From the NCBI GenBank assembly GCA_035265665.1, contig DATFOK010000141.1, forward strand, positions 1 through 64,000: DNA of 64,000 bases. Direction: 5' to 3'. The position numbers and the translations under genes are program-made. Positions 32,792 to 42,610 of the stretch are shown in pieces; position 1 is the first letter of the stretch, and the number at the start of each line of letters is the position of its first letter. The notes beneath the pieces are model-generated. The model saw only the letters and a list, made by a program, of their open reading frames with translations, made no database searches and was not told where the DNA came from. This stretch comes from DASUPK01 sp035265665 (GTDB lineage Bacteria > Actinomycetota > Thermoleophilia > Solirubrobacterales > 70-9).

Positions 32792-32851
32792 GACGCGCGA
32801 GCGATCGATCTATTCCGAGGGCCCGCGGAATAAATACGGGCGGACCCCGTC
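32792..32851. promoter_or_regulatory. Mirror-image divergent ECF promoters with shared palindrome
   Basis: Plus strand: GGAAT (32827-32831), 16 nt, CGTC (32848-32851), pointing to the surface-protein gene. Minus strand: GGAAT (32816-32812), 16 nt, CGTC (32795-32792), pointing to the anti-sigma/sigma operon. The -35 elements form the arms (TATTCCG and CGGAATA) of a 22-bp palindrome at 32811-32832 with one mismatched pair. GGAA(C/T)-N16-CGTC is the usual ECF promoter layout. Confidence 0.65.
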
Positions 32852-32877
32852 CTTGGGCTTGCAATCGACCCAAGGAG
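32851..32877 (+). promoter_or_regulatory. Hairpin covering Shine-Dalgarno of surface-protein gene
   Basis: CCTTGGG (32851-32857) pairs perfectly with CCCAAGG (32869-32875) across an 11-nt loop. The 3' arm overlaps the AAGGAG ribosome-binding site (32872-32877), 6 nt before the ATG. The structure could limit translation. Confidence 0.45.
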
Positions 32878-32883
32878 TTCCAA

Positions 32884-33510
32884 ATGCGCAACCTCAAGAC
32901 AGCGGGCAAGCGGGTCCTTCGGCCCAGCCCGGCCCTGGTGGTCGCCTTCGTCGCCCTGTTCGCGACGATGGGCGGGATCGGCTACGCGACCGCGAAGCTG
33001 AAGCCGAACAGCGTGAAGGCGAAGAACATCAAGAGCGGCGCGGTGACCACCGCCAAGATCGCCGACGGCGCCGTGACCACGCCGAAGCTGGCGCCGGACG
33101 CGGTCGCGCCCAACGCGACCAACGCAGCCAACGCGGCGAATGCCTCCCGGCTGGGCGGAGCCGCCCCCGGCGGGTGTCAGACCGGCTGGCTCAAGGCCTC
33201 GATGGTGGTTGACACCGCGAACCTGACTGACGCTACGCCGGACGCGGTCGTTCCCGCGTTCGACTGCGCCAGCCGGGCCACTGATGCGGTGACTGTCCAC
33301 AGGAACGGCGTTGGGCGGTACACGCTCAGCCTCGCCGGCATCGACTCGGGCGTCGCGATCTCCTCGAGCGCCAACGTGGGCGGCCCGGGGGCGAACGTCG
33401 TCACGGCGGCCAGCAAGGTCGTGGACGGCCAGCTGAATCTGAACGTCTGGAACAACCCGGACGCCGGCGCGCTCGTCGACGGTAAGACGGTCTCGCTGAT
33501 CGTCTTCTGA
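32884..33510 (+). CDS. Secreted surface-type protein with repetitive N-terminal linker
   Basis: 208 residues. After a short basic N terminus (MRNLKTAGKRVLRPSP) comes one hydrophobic segment, ALVVAFVALFATMGGIGYAT, serving as signal or anchor. A low-complexity region follows with GAVTTAKIADGAVTTPKLA-like repeats of alternating small and basic residues, then NATNAANAANASRLGG. The C-terminal ~115 residues are a compact beta-rich domain with two Cys (GGCQTGWL, AFDCASR). This architecture is common among secreted proteins of Solirubrobacter-like actinobacteria (general knowledge); function is unknown. It is divergent from the sigma/anti-sigma pair and shares a palindromic ECF-type promoter with it. 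Confidence 0.8.
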   Translation: MRNLKTAGKRVLRPSPALVVAFVALFATMGGIGYATAKLKPNSVKAKNIKSGAVTTAKIADGAVTTPKLAPDAVAPNATNAANAANASRLGGAAPGGCQTGWLKASMVVDTANLTDATPDAVVPAFDCASRATDAVTVHRNGVGRYTLSLAGIDSGVAISSSANVGGPGANVVTAASKVVDGQLNLNVWNNPDAGALVDGKTVSLIVF

Positions 33511-33858
33511 TCAAAGGCTCGGATCCGGCGACCCTGGCGCCCTCGGTGCCGGGGGCTCGGATCCGATGTACGCGCCCTGGTCCCTTTCGGCGCGTCCACT
33601 CCAGGAGCGGCCGCCGGCCAAGCCGGTGGCCGTTCCGCGTCCGGGAACCGCCTCGGTCCAAGCCCAATCGCTAGCATTCGCCGCCCCTTCGGGGCAGCCC
33701 CCGGAGGGTTGACGCGGCGGCGGGTTTCGGTGGCCGCGTTCATGTTTGGTGGGGGGCCTGGATTTCATGCGCTCGTTCGACATCGACATCACAGTTGGGG
33801 CCAGCAGTTGTCGACCCTCGCCCTAGACGGACCAAGCGGGGCGGCCGGCCCATCTCGG
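33511..33858. other. Gene-poor stretch with terminator and direct repeat
   Basis: About 350 bp between the surface-protein stop and the AtpI-like start. It holds the direct repeat GGCTCGGATCCG (33517-33528 and about 33553-33564) and a strong hairpin at 33604-33636. An open frame continues upstream of 33859 to 33709, but its sequence (HALVRHRHHSWG...) is not convincing as protein. The atp promoter should lie here, but no clear -35/-10 pair was found. Confidence 0.5.
33604..33636 (+). terminator. GC-rich hairpin after surface-protein gene
   Basis: GGAGCGGCCGCCGG (33604-33617) pairs with CCGGTGGCCGTTCC (33623-33636) over 14 bp with two mismatches and a 5-nt loop. No U tract follows, as is common in GC-rich actinobacteria. 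Confidence 0.55.
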
Positions 33859-34236
33859 ATGGCGAACCTGCTCCGCTACCTCGACCTGGCCCTGCTCGCG
33901 GTGGCCCTGCCCGTGTTCCTCGCGGCGGATCTGCCGATGGCGGGTTACATCGTCATCGCCCTCGTCTGGATCGCCCAGCACGGCATCGAGCTCTGGGCGG
34001 ACCGGTCCGCCGCCCGCGCGATGGAGCGCGGTGACAGGCGCGCCGCGATGGGCTGGGTTGGCGCGACCACGCTGGCGCGGGTCTGGATCATCGCCCTCGC
34101 CGTTCTCCTGGTTGGGCTGATCGACAGCAAGGACGCCGGCCTTGCCGCCGCGGTACTCGCGGCGATTCTCTTCACGGTCCACTTCGGCGCCCGCCTGCTG
34201 ATCCGCCTGATCGAGCCGGAGGAGTCCAGAAGCTGA
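33859..34236 (+). CDS. AtpI-position small membrane protein
   Basis: About 125 residues from ATG 33859 (MANLLRYLDLALLAVALPVF). Four membrane segments are visible: LALLAVALPVFLAADL, AGYIVIALVWIAQHGI, ARVWIIALAVLLVGLI and LAAAVLAAILFTVHFGARLL. It has no recognised motif, but it precedes atpB with a TGATG overlap, the place of atpI or similar assembly and ion-handling proteins in other atp operons. Its role may be c-ring assembly or magnesium supply, by position only. Confidence 0.65.
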   Translation: MANLLRYLDLALLAVALPVFLAADLPMAGYIVIALVWIAQHGIELWADRSAARAMERGDRRAAMGWVGATTLARVWIIALAVLLVGLIDSKDAGLAAAVLAAILFTVHFGARLLIRLIEPEESRS

Positions 34237-35153
34237 TGGCCGCCTGGTCGACCAAGCAGAAGGTCCTGTTCGGGGCCGGTGTCTACTTCGGGATCACGAT
34301 CGCGCTGCTCCTCATCTTCGGCAGCAGCGGCAAGAACGAGGAGTTCAAGCCGCAGGACGAGTTCAAGCTGCACGACTGGATCCCGATCCATATCGGGGGC
34401 ATCAACTTCTCGATCAACAGGGCCGTCCTCTATCTGGTCCTGGCGAGCGCGCTGACGATTTGGGTGATGACCTACATCGCCCGGCGCATGCAGATGAAGC
34501 CGAACCGCGTGCAGGCCGCTGTCGAGGTCGCCTACGACCTGACGAAGAACAACATCACCGGCGGCAACCTGCCGAGTTCGTACGCGACCAAGTGGTTCCC
34601 CTTCATCGCCACGCTCTTCTTCTTCATCGCCTTCTCGAACATCATCGGGTACCTGCCGCTGCCCACGAACAGCGCCGAGACCGTCGACATCTTCGGGATC
34701 GGGATCCCATCCTTCGCGATTTATGCCGCGACCGCGAACATCTCATTCGCCCTGGTCCTGACCCTGGTCGTCTGGTTCAGCTACCACGTCGAGGGGATCA
34801 GGGCAAAGGGCCTGTTCGGCTATCTGAAGAGCTTCCTGCCCGCCGGGCTAGAGGACATGAACCCGATCGGGAAGGCGCTGATCTTCGGGATCGAGGTGCT
34901 CTCCCACTTCATGAGGCTCGTCTCGCTCTCCGTCCGGCTCTTCGCCAACATCCTCGCGGGACACCTGCTGCTGCTCTTCATGGGGGGCGGGCTTGCCGTG
35001 CTGCTCGGCCTCGCTGCCCTCGGAGCCCTTACCTTCCCACTGGCATTCGTCTTCTTCGTGCTTGAGGTCGGCCTGATCGCAACGCTGCAGGCGTTCATCT
35101 TCGCCACCCTCTCTGCCATCTACATCGGCGGCGCCGTCGCCGAAAGTCACTAA
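34236..35153 (+). CDS. atpB: ATP synthase subunit a
   Basis: 305 residues, five or six membrane helices. The essential arginine of the proton half-channels is in VSLSVRLFANILAGHLLLL near residue 230. WFPFIATLFFFIAFSNIIGYLPLPT and LEVGLIATLQAFIFATLSAIYI are also hallmarks. It forms the stator channel against the c ring. It overlaps the AtpI-like gene by one base and is followed 18 bp later by atpE. Confidence 0.97.
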   Translation: MAAWSTKQKVLFGAGVYFGITIALLLIFGSSGKNEEFKPQDEFKLHDWIPIHIGGINFSINRAVLYLVLASALTIWVMTYIARRMQMKPNRVQAAVEVAYDLTKNNITGGNLPSSYATKWFPFIATLFFFIAFSNIIGYLPLPTNSAETVDIFGIGIPSFAIYAATANISFALVLTLVVWFSYHVEGIRAKGLFGYLKSFLPAGLEDMNPIGKALIFGIEVLSHFMRLVSLSVRLFANILAGHLLLLFMGGGLAVLLGLAALGALTFPLAFVFFVLEVGLIATLQAFIFATLSAIYIGGAVAESH

Positions 35154-35171
35154 TCAAAGGAGCGCTGATTC

Positions 35172-35447
35172 ATGGTTGATGTGTTGATCGCCCAGGCAGC
35201 TCAGGGCGTCACGGACACCGGGGTGACCGATGCCGGCAAGGCGATTGCCCTCGGCGTCGGCGCCGGCCTCGGCTCGATCGGGGCAGGCATCGGCATCGGC
35301 ATCATCTTCGGCAAGGAGATCGAGTCGGTGGCCCGCCAGCCCGAGATGAAGGACGACCTCCAGTCGATCCGCTGGCTCGGTTTCGCGCTGACCGAGGCGG
35401 TCGCCTTCTACACGTTCATCTTCGGCCTGATCGCCTTCTTCCTCTAA
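35172..35447 (+). CDS. atpE: ATP synthase subunit c
   Basis: 91 residues with two membrane helices. The first is Gly-rich (AIALGVGAGLGSIGAGIGIG), then the polar loop SVARQPEM (RQP conserved). The second helix carries the ion-binding Glu in GFALTEAVAFYTFIFGLIAF. The residues around the Glu do not resemble the sodium-type ES motif, so it is presumably proton-coupled. AAAGGAG precedes the ATG. The N terminus has an extra ~18 residues before the first helix (VLIAQAAQGVTDTGVTDAG). Confidence 0.97.
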   Translation: MVDVLIAQAAQGVTDTGVTDAGKAIALGVGAGLGSIGAGIGIGIIFGKEIESVARQPEMKDDLQSIRWLGFALTEAVAFYTFIFGLIAFFL

Positions 35448-35521
35448 AGATGACCGAGACCCCGACCACACGAACCCGGATGACGCGCGTGGCGCGTCGC
35501 AGCTCTTCGTCCTCGGTCGCT

Positions 35522-35540
35522 CGCGTGGCGCTGCCACGCG
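35522..35540 (+). terminator. Perfect hairpin between atpE and atpF
   Basis: CGCGTGGC-GCT-GCCACGCG is an 8-bp perfect stem within the 175-bp atpE-atpF gap. It may cause partial termination or stabilise the 3' end of an atpE-containing message, giving more subunit c. The rest of the gap holds only a doubtful 54-codon frame (35450-35614). Confidence 0.45.
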
Positions 35541-35622
35541 TCGCTCCCTGCGTCCTCGACCTGCTCGGCCACGCGCGCCCCGGGGTCCGCGCGGCCAGGG
35601 CCTCGATCATCTAGCCGAGCGA

Positions 35623-36273
35623 GTGGAGTTCCTCACCGACATAGGCCAGTTCGTCCTCCTCGCCCAGGAGACCGCCGAGCACGGCGGAGGAGGCGGCGGG
35701 GAGGATTCCGGCGGCAGCTTCCTGGTCTCGCCGAACCTCGGCCTGATGATCTGGACGCTGCTCGTCTTCGGGATCACGATGTACGTGCTCAGCAGGGTGG
35801 CCTTCCCGCGGATCCAGGAGGCGCTCGACAAGCGCGCCAACGCGATCCGCGAGTCAATCGACGAGGCGGAGAAGACCCGCAAGGAGGCCGACGAGATCCT
35901 GGCCGAATACCGCGCGCGGCTGAAGGAGGCTCGCGAGCAGGCCGACGAGATCGTCGCCCGCGCCCGCCGGACGGCGGAGACCGCAACCGCCGAGGCCGCC
36001 CAGGAGGGTCGCCAGAAGCGCGAGGAGCTCCTAGCGGCCGCGCGCCGCGACATCGAGGCGGAGACGCGGCGCTCGCTCGAGCGCATCCGCAAGGAGGTCG
36101 CCGACCTCACGGTGCTCACCACCGAGAAGGTCACCCGGAAGACGCTCGATCCAGACGATCAGAAGCGCTTGATCGAGGAGGCGCTCGGCGAGGTCGACTT
36201 TTCGAGCCTCGGCGGCAACGGCGAGGTCTCGCACGCCGCCTCGACGAGCGAAGGCGGGGAGGAGCGCACATAG
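35623..36273 (+). CDS. atpF: ATP synthase subunit b
   Basis: 216 residues from GTG 35623 (MEFLTDIGQFVLLAQETAEH). A Gly/Glu-rich leader (HGGGGGGEDSGG) precedes the single membrane helix LGLMIWTLLVFGITMYVLSRVAFPRI. A long charged coiled coil (~70-165) follows, typical of the peripheral stalk. The C-terminal ~30 residues are Ser/Gly-rich. The stop abuts the atpH ATG. Longer than most b subunits (~160-180). Confidence 0.95.
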   Translation: MEFLTDIGQFVLLAQETAEHGGGGGGEDSGGSFLVSPNLGLMIWTLLVFGITMYVLSRVAFPRIQEALDKRANAIRESIDEAEKTRKEADEILAEYRARLKEAREQADEIVARARRTAETATAEAAQEGRQKREELLAAARRDIEAETRRSLERIRKEVADLTVLTTEKVTRKTLDPDDQKRLIEEALGEVDFSSLGGNGEVSHAASTSEGGEERT

Positions 36274-36807
36274 ATGGAGGAGATCGCCCGTGTATATGCG
36301 ACCGCCCTCTTCGAGGCGGCCCAGGCCAAAGGGAAGCTCGACGCGATTCGCGATCAGCTCGGGCAGTTCGTCGATGCGCTCAGCGAGAACAGGGAGATGC
36401 AGCTCTTCCTCTTCAGCCCCTACTTCTCCTCGGCTGAGAAGAGCGAGGGGCTGAAGAAGGCGGTCGCCGACGCCGAGCCGGAGCTGCTCAACTTCCTCGG
36501 CCTGCTGATCGAGAAGCACCGGATGCCGGTGATCTTCAGGGTTCGCCGCCAGCTCGACGCCCTCTGGGCGAAGGAGAACAAGCGACTCGGCGTGACGGTG
36601 ACCAGCGCCGTCGAGCTCGATCGGGATGTAGTCGCTCGAATCGGCAAGGAGATCGAGCAGCAGACCGGCAATACGGTGGAGCTGCAGAGCCGGGTCGACC
36701 CGGACATCCTCGGCGGCTTGGTGCTGCAGGTTGGGAACATGGTCTTGGACACGAGTATTCGCAACAGGCTCGAGAAACTGAGAAAGAGCGTCGCCCAAGC
36801 GGCGTAG
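36274..36807 (+). CDS. atpH: ATP synthase subunit delta
   Basis: 177 residues. ARVYATALFEAAQAKGKLDA at the N terminus and the C-terminal EIEQQTGNTVELQSRVDPDILGGLVLQVGNMVLDTSIRNRLEKL segment (given in part; key residues GG and D-x-S) match the OSCP/delta family. It links the b stalk to the top of F1. It lies directly after atpF and 19 bp before atpA. Confidence 0.96.
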   Translation: MEEIARVYATALFEAAQAKGKLDAIRDQLGQFVDALSENREMQLFLFSPYFSSAEKSEGLKKAVADAEPELLNFLGLLIEKHRMPVIFRVRRQLDALWAKENKRLGVTVTSAVELDRDVVARIGKEIEQQTGNTVELQSRVDPDILGGLVLQVGNMVLDTSIRNRLEKLRKSVAQAA

Positions 36808-36826
36808 GAAAGGAACAAGCCGCCAC

Positions 36827-38497
<1,671 letters not shown>

Positions 38498-38500
38498 TCG

Positions 38501-39433
38501 ATGGCCACCCGCAAGGAAGTCAAGAACCGGATCTCCTCCGTCAAGAACGTGCAGAAGATCACGCGCGCGATGGAGATGGTCGCCGCGGCTCGGCTGCGGC
38601 GCGCGGAGCAGCGCATCGACGCGCTCCGCCCCTACGCGCGCGAGCTGCGCAAGATGACGCGGCAGGTCGCCGAGGCCGCCGGCGTCGAGGCGCGCAACCT
38701 TCCGGTGCTCCAGGAGCACGAGGAGCAGCGCACCGTTGGGATCCTGCTGGTCACGGGCGACCGCGGCCTGGCGGGCTCGTTCAACTCGCAGATCATCCGC
38801 GCCGGGGTCCAGCTGCAGCGGCACCTCGCGAGCGAAGGCAAGCAGGTCCGCTTCTCGGTCGTCGGGCGGCGCGGCGTCTCGACCATGCGCTTCCGGGGCG
38901 AGGAGCTGTACGGCGAGTACGCCGGCTTCACCGACCGCCCCGCGTTCGCGAACGCGAGGGAGATCGCCGATCAGCTCATCGCGTCCTACACCGACAAGGA
39001 CCTGAACCGGGTCGATCTGATCTACAACCGTTACGTCTCGCCGCTCACCCAGTACGTGCGCAGGCAGACGCTGCTGCCCGTCCAGCAGGCGGAGGTCTTC
39101 GGTGAAGGCGTCGAGGAGCTCACCGCCGATGAGGAGTCGGACCTCGACCAGGAGCTGGTCGACGCCCACCGGAAGGCGCTCTGGGACTACGAGCCCGAGC
39201 CCGAGGAGCTGCTCGGCGAGCTGATCCCCGAGTACGCCCAGCTCAATGTCTTCCGGGCGCTGCTCGAGTCGACCGCCTCGGAGCACGGCGCGCGGATGAC
39301 TGCGATGCGGAACGCGGCCGACAACGCAAAGGAGGTGATCTCGGACCTGACCCTGGAGATGAACCGGGTGCGCCAGGCGGAGATCACCCAGGAGATCCTC
39401 GAGGTCGTTGCCGGCGCCGAGGGCGTCTCGTAA
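38501..39433 (+). CDS. atpG: ATP synthase subunit gamma
   Basis: 310 residues. MATRKEVKNRISSVKNVQKI and TRAMEMVAAARLRRAEQ form the N-terminal helix of the rotor. The C-terminal helix has SEHGARMTAMRNAADNAKEV and LEMNRVRQAEITQEILEVV. A central insertion (FGEGVEELTADEESDLDQEL) fits the variable part of gamma. It starts 3 bp after the atpA stop. Confidence 0.97.
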   Translation: MATRKEVKNRISSVKNVQKITRAMEMVAAARLRRAEQRIDALRPYARELRKMTRQVAEAAGVEARNLPVLQEHEEQRTVGILLVTGDRGLAGSFNSQIIRAGVQLQRHLASEGKQVRFSVVGRRGVSTMRFRGEELYGEYAGFTDRPAFANAREIADQLIASYTDKDLNRVDLIYNRYVSPLTQYVRRQTLLPVQQAEVFGEGVEELTADEESDLDQELVDAHRKALWDYEPEPEELLGELIPEYAQLNVFRALLESTASEHGARMTAMRNAADNAKEVISDLTLEMNRVRQAEITQEILEVVAGAEGVS

Positions 39434-39457
39434 GACTTGGCAGAACGAAGGAGACCA

Positions 39458-40993
39458 ATGGCTGACCAGAACGGAACTTCAAACGGAAACATCGGCAGCG
39501 TCGAGGAAGTAAGGGGCGTCGTGCTCGACGTCGCCTTCCCCGACCACATCCCCGAGATCTTCCACGCGCTGGAGATCGACGTCCCGCCGGAGGGTGGGCG
39601 AACCGAGGGAAGGCTGGTCTGCGAGGTACAGCAGCACCTCGGCGACGACCGGGTCCGCGCCATCGCCATGGACGCGACCGACGGCGTCAAGCGCGGAGAC
39701 AAGGTGCTCGACACGGGGGGGCCGATCACGGTTCCGGTCGGTAATGAGACCCTGGGGCGGATCTTCAACCTGCTCGGCGAGACGATCGACGAGGGCCCAT
39801 CCGTGGACGGCGACGAACGCTGGCCGATCCACCGGCCCGCACCCGAGGTCGAGGACCTGACCCCGTCGCAGGAGATCCTCGAGACCGGCATCAAGGTCGT
39901 CGACCTGCTCGCTCCCTACGCCAAGGGCGGCAAGGTAGGACTGTTCGGCGGCGCGGGCGTCGGCAAGACCGTGCTGATCCAGGAGCTGATCCGGAACATC
40001 GCCGAGGAGCACGAGGGCCTCTCCGCCTTCTGCGGCGTCGGCGAGCGCTCCCGTGAGGGCAACGACCTCTGGCTCGAGATGAAGGAGTCGGGCGTCATCG
40101 ACAAGACGATGCTCGTCTTCGGCCAGATGAACGAGCCGCCGGGGGCCCGCCTGCGAGTGGCGCTCTCCGGGCTGACCATGGCGGAGTACTTCCGCGAGCA
40201 GGGCGGTCAGGACGTGCTGCTCTTCATCGACAACATCTTCCGGTTCGTTCAGGCCGGCTCCGAGGTCTCGGCGCTGCTCGGCCGGATGCCCTCCGCCGTC
40301 GGATACCAGCCGACTCTTGAGACCGAGATGGGCGGCCTTCAGGAGCGGATCACCTCAACCCGGGAAGGTTCGGTGACCTCGGTGCAGGCGATCTACGTGC
40401 CGGCCGACGACCTCACCGATCCGGCCCCGGCGTCGGTGTTCGCGCACCTCAACGCCACGACGGTGCTCACGCGCTCCCTGGTGGAGCAGGGCATCTACCC
40501 GGCCGTCGACCCGCTCGACTCGACCTCGACGATTCTCAAGGCGGACATCCTCGGCGACGAGCACTACGAGACCGCGACCCGGGTCCAGGAGACGCTGCAG
40601 CGCTACAAGGAGCTCCAGGACATCATCGCCATCCTCGGCATCGACGAGCTCTCCGACGAGGACAAGCAGACTGTGTCGAGGGCGCGCAAGATCCAGCGCT
40701 TCCTCTCTCAGCCGTTCTTCGTGGCCGAGCAGTTCACAGGGCGCAGCGGCGAGTACGTCCCGGTCGCCGAGACCGTCCGCGGCTTCAAGGAGATCGTCGA
40801 CGGCGAGCACGACGACATCCCCGAGCGCGCCTTCTACATGCAGGGCCCGATCGACCAGGTGCTCGAGGCCTCCAAGAAGATGCGCGCCGAGGAGCCCGAG
40901 GAGACCGCCCAGGCAGAGGCCTCCGAGCAGGAGGCGAAGCAGGAGGAGGCTGCCGAGGATCAGGACCAGGGCGAGGAGGAGGCCGCGGCCTGA
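39458..40993 (+). CDS. atpD: ATP synthase subunit beta
   Basis: 511 residues from ATG 39458 (MADQNGTSNGNIGSVEEVRG) with AAGGAG 4 nt upstream; an in-frame start at 39437 is less likely. Walker A is GGAGVGKTVLIQELI, and GERSREGNDLWLEMKESGV, LLFIDNIFRFVQAGSEVSAL and the catalytic-site loop ALSGLTMAEYFREQ are standard. It is longer than the ~465-480 typical because of a ~40-residue acidic Glu/Gln/Ala tail (ETAQAEASEQEAKQEEAAED and on). The stop is followed by the dispersed repeat that leads into atpC. Confidence 0.97.
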   Translation: MADQNGTSNGNIGSVEEVRGVVLDVAFPDHIPEIFHALEIDVPPEGGRTEGRLVCEVQQHLGDDRVRAIAMDATDGVKRGDKVLDTGGPITVPVGNETLGRIFNLLGETIDEGPSVDGDERWPIHRPAPEVEDLTPSQEILETGIKVVDLLAPYAKGGKVGLFGGAGVGKTVLIQELIRNIAEEHEGLSAFCGVGERSREGNDLWLEMKESGVIDKTMLVFGQMNEPPGARLRVALSGLTMAEYFREQGGQDVLLFIDNIFRFVQAGSEVSALLGRMPSAVGYQPTLETEMGGLQERITSTREGSVTSVQAIYVPADDLTDPAPASVFAHLNATTVLTRSLVEQGIYPAVDPLDSTSTILKADILGDEHYETATRVQETLQRYKELQDIIAILGIDELSDEDKQTVSRARKIQRFLSQPFFVAEQFTGRSGEYVPVAETVRGFKEIVDGEHDDIPERAFYMQGPIDQVLEASKKMRAEEPEETAQAEASEQEAKQEEAAEDQDQGEEEAAA

Positions 40994-40997
40994 TCGT

Positions 40998-41044
40998 GAT
41001 TCGCGTAGTCCCCGGACGCGAAGCTGAGGAGACGGAGCGGTGAT
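40998..41044 (+). repeat. Dispersed ~45-bp repeat, copy 1
   Basis: It begins TTCGCGTAGTCCCCGGA and continues through GCGAAGCTGAGGAG and ACGGAGCG to the atpC start region. About 40 of 47 bases match the copy at 45860-45906. It fills the atpD-atpC gap and supplies the GGAG Shine-Dalgarno sequence before atpC. Confidence 0.7.
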
Positions 41045-41465
41045 GATGATGGCCGAGCACAACGTCGAGGTTCGCCTCCTCACCCCGGAGGGCGAGGTCT
41101 TCACCGGCGAGGTGGAGCAGCTCTCCACGCGTACCTCGGTCGGCGAGATCGGAATCCTGGCGAACCACGTGCCGGTGCTGGCGCGGCTCTTGCCGACCGA
41201 GCTTCGGCTGCACATGCCGGACGGCGAGGTGCGCCGCTGGGCGCAGGCCGAGGGCTGGCTGCAGGTGTTCGCCAACCGCGCCACGGTCCTGGTCGGCGAG
41301 GCGATCCCGCCCGAGAACCTGGACACCGGCGAGCTGCGCAACCGGGTCGAGGACGCCGACGCGAGGCTGAGCGAGTCCGAGGAGGGCTCCGGCGCTCACA
41401 CCCAGGCGGAGAAGGACAAGGCGCGCGCCGAGGCGTTCCTCGAAGTGGCCGAATCTCGCTCGTAA
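41043..41465 (+). CDS. atpC: ATP synthase subunit epsilon
   Basis: About 139-140 residues. Three ATG codons in a row (41043, 41046, 41049) precede AEHNVEVRLLTPEGEVF; the middle or last gives better spacing to GGAG at 41034-41037. The N-terminal beta-sandwich has GEVEQLSTRTSVGEIGILAN and VPVLARLLPTELRL. The C-terminal helical hairpin follows (ARLSESEEGSGAHTQAEKDK). It regulates rotation from the foot of the central stalk. The Shine-Dalgarno sequence comes from the dispersed repeat. Confidence 0.95.
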   Translation: MMMAEHNVEVRLLTPEGEVFTGEVEQLSTRTSVGEIGILANHVPVLARLLPTELRLHMPDGEVRRWAQAEGWLQVFANRATVLVGEAIPPENLDTGELRNRVEDADARLSESEEGSGAHTQAEKDKARAEAFLEVAESRS

Positions 41466-41510
41466 TCGGCGCCGGGAAGTAGCGTCCGCGGCCACCAGGC
41501 TGCCTGCACC

Positions 41511-41516
41511 TACGAT
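41511..41516 (+). promoter_or_regulatory. -10 box of M20 peptidase gene
   Basis: TACGAT ends 8 nt before the ATG at 41525, without any Shine-Dalgarno sequence between. This suggests a separate leaderless transcript starting after atpC. Confidence 0.4.
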
Positions 41517-41524
41517 TCGCGGCC

Positions 41525-42610
41525 ATGGACGAGCTCGCCCTCGCCAAGCGGCTGATCGCCTTCGACACCTCAAACGCCGAGGGGCTCAGGCGGGCCGCTG
41601 AGTTCGTCGGCGGCTGGCTGGAGTCAAACGACATCGAGGCCAAGCAGACCGAAGCTCGCGGACTTCCCGTGACGAGGGCGCAGGTTGGACCGGAAGACGG
41701 CGATGTTCCGACTCTCGTCCTGCACGGTCATCTCGACGTCGTCCCGGGCGGCAGGGACCAGTTCGAACCGAGGGTCGAAGGTGACCGATTGCTCGGTCGT
41801 GGCGCCTACGACATGAAGGGCGCGCTCGCGGTGATGCTGATGGTCCTCCATGACCTGCGCGACCAGGAGGACGTCCGCCTGCGCCTCGGCATCGTCTCGG
41901 ACGAGGAGTCCGAGGAGGAGCAGAACCGCGGGTCCGACGCCCTCGTCGCAAGCGGCTTCATCGGCGACTTCGCGATCACGGGCGAGCCGACCAACCTCCA
42001 GGTCGGGGTGCAGGCCAAGGGCGTCCTGGCGATGCGGCTGGAGGTCCGGGGACGCTCGGCGCACGGGGCCACGCCGTGGCTGGGCGATAACGCTGTCGTC
42101 AAGGCAGTCGAGGTATTCAGGGGCATCGAATCGCTACCGTTTGCACGCCACAGCTCCGCCCTGTTCGATCGCCCCTCCATCAATCTCGGTCGGATCATGG
42201 GCGGCGACGCCCTGAACAAAGTGCCCGACACCTGCGTCATAGACGTCGATATCCGCTTCCTGCCCGACCAGGACCCCGACGAGATCCTCGAACAGGTGGG
42301 CGGGCTTCCCGACACCGTGGTGCTCGCCACCTTCAGGCGTTCCCCCGCGGTGGTGGAGCCCGACTCCCCGTATGTCGTGGGGCTCTGCGAGGCAGCTTCG
42401 CCGCACCATCCCGAGCGCGTAATGAGCGTCGGGAGGGACGGGGCATCCGACGCGGTCTCCTTCCTCGCCGCGGGGGTGCCGGCGGTCGAGTTCGGTCCGA
42501 TCGGCGACGGCCATCATGGTCCCGGTGAGTGGGTCTCGGTCTCCTCGCTGCACAGCTACCGGCAGGCGCTGGAGGGATTCGTGAGGAGCTTTCCGGGGAT
42601 GACGGCGTGA
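41525..42610 (+). CDS. M20-family metallopeptidase (ArgE/DapE-like)
   Basis: 361 residues. Metal and catalytic residues are visible: LVLHGHLDVVPGG (His and bridging-side Asp), GRGAYDMKGALAVML (bridging Asp), VSDEESEEEQNRGSD (catalytic Glu pair), AITGEPTNLQVGV and a C-terminal His in GDGHHGPGEWVS. The dimerisation domain has GRSAHGATPWLGDNAV. The family deacylates amino acids or hydrolyses dipeptides; succinyl-diaminopimelate desuccinylase is one possibility, but specificity cannot be set. It overlaps the LCP gene by GTGA, so a wall-related substrate is plausible. Confidence 0.9.
   Translation: MDELALAKRLIAFDTSNAEGLRRAAEFVGGWLESNDIEAKQTEARGLPVTRAQVGPEDGDVPTLVLHGHLDVVPGGRDQFEPRVEGDRLLGRGAYDMKGALAVMLMVLHDLRDQEDVRLRLGIVSDEESEEEQNRGSDALVASGFIGDFAITGEPTNLQVGVQAKGVLAMRLEVRGRSAHGATPWLGDNAVVKAVEVFRGIESLPFARHSSALFDRPSINLGRIMGGDALNKVPDTCVIDVDIRFLPDQDPDEILEQVGGLPDTVVLATFRRSPAVVEPDSPYVVGLCEAASPHHPERVMSVGRDGASDAVSFLAAGVPAVEFGPIGDGHHGPGEWVSVSSLHSYRQALEGFVRSFPGMTA

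Noticed and set aside
35450..35614. 54-codon frame between atpE and atpF
   Set aside because: Ser/Arg/Ala-rich with hairpin-derived repeats and no conserved look; more likely a non-coding spacer.
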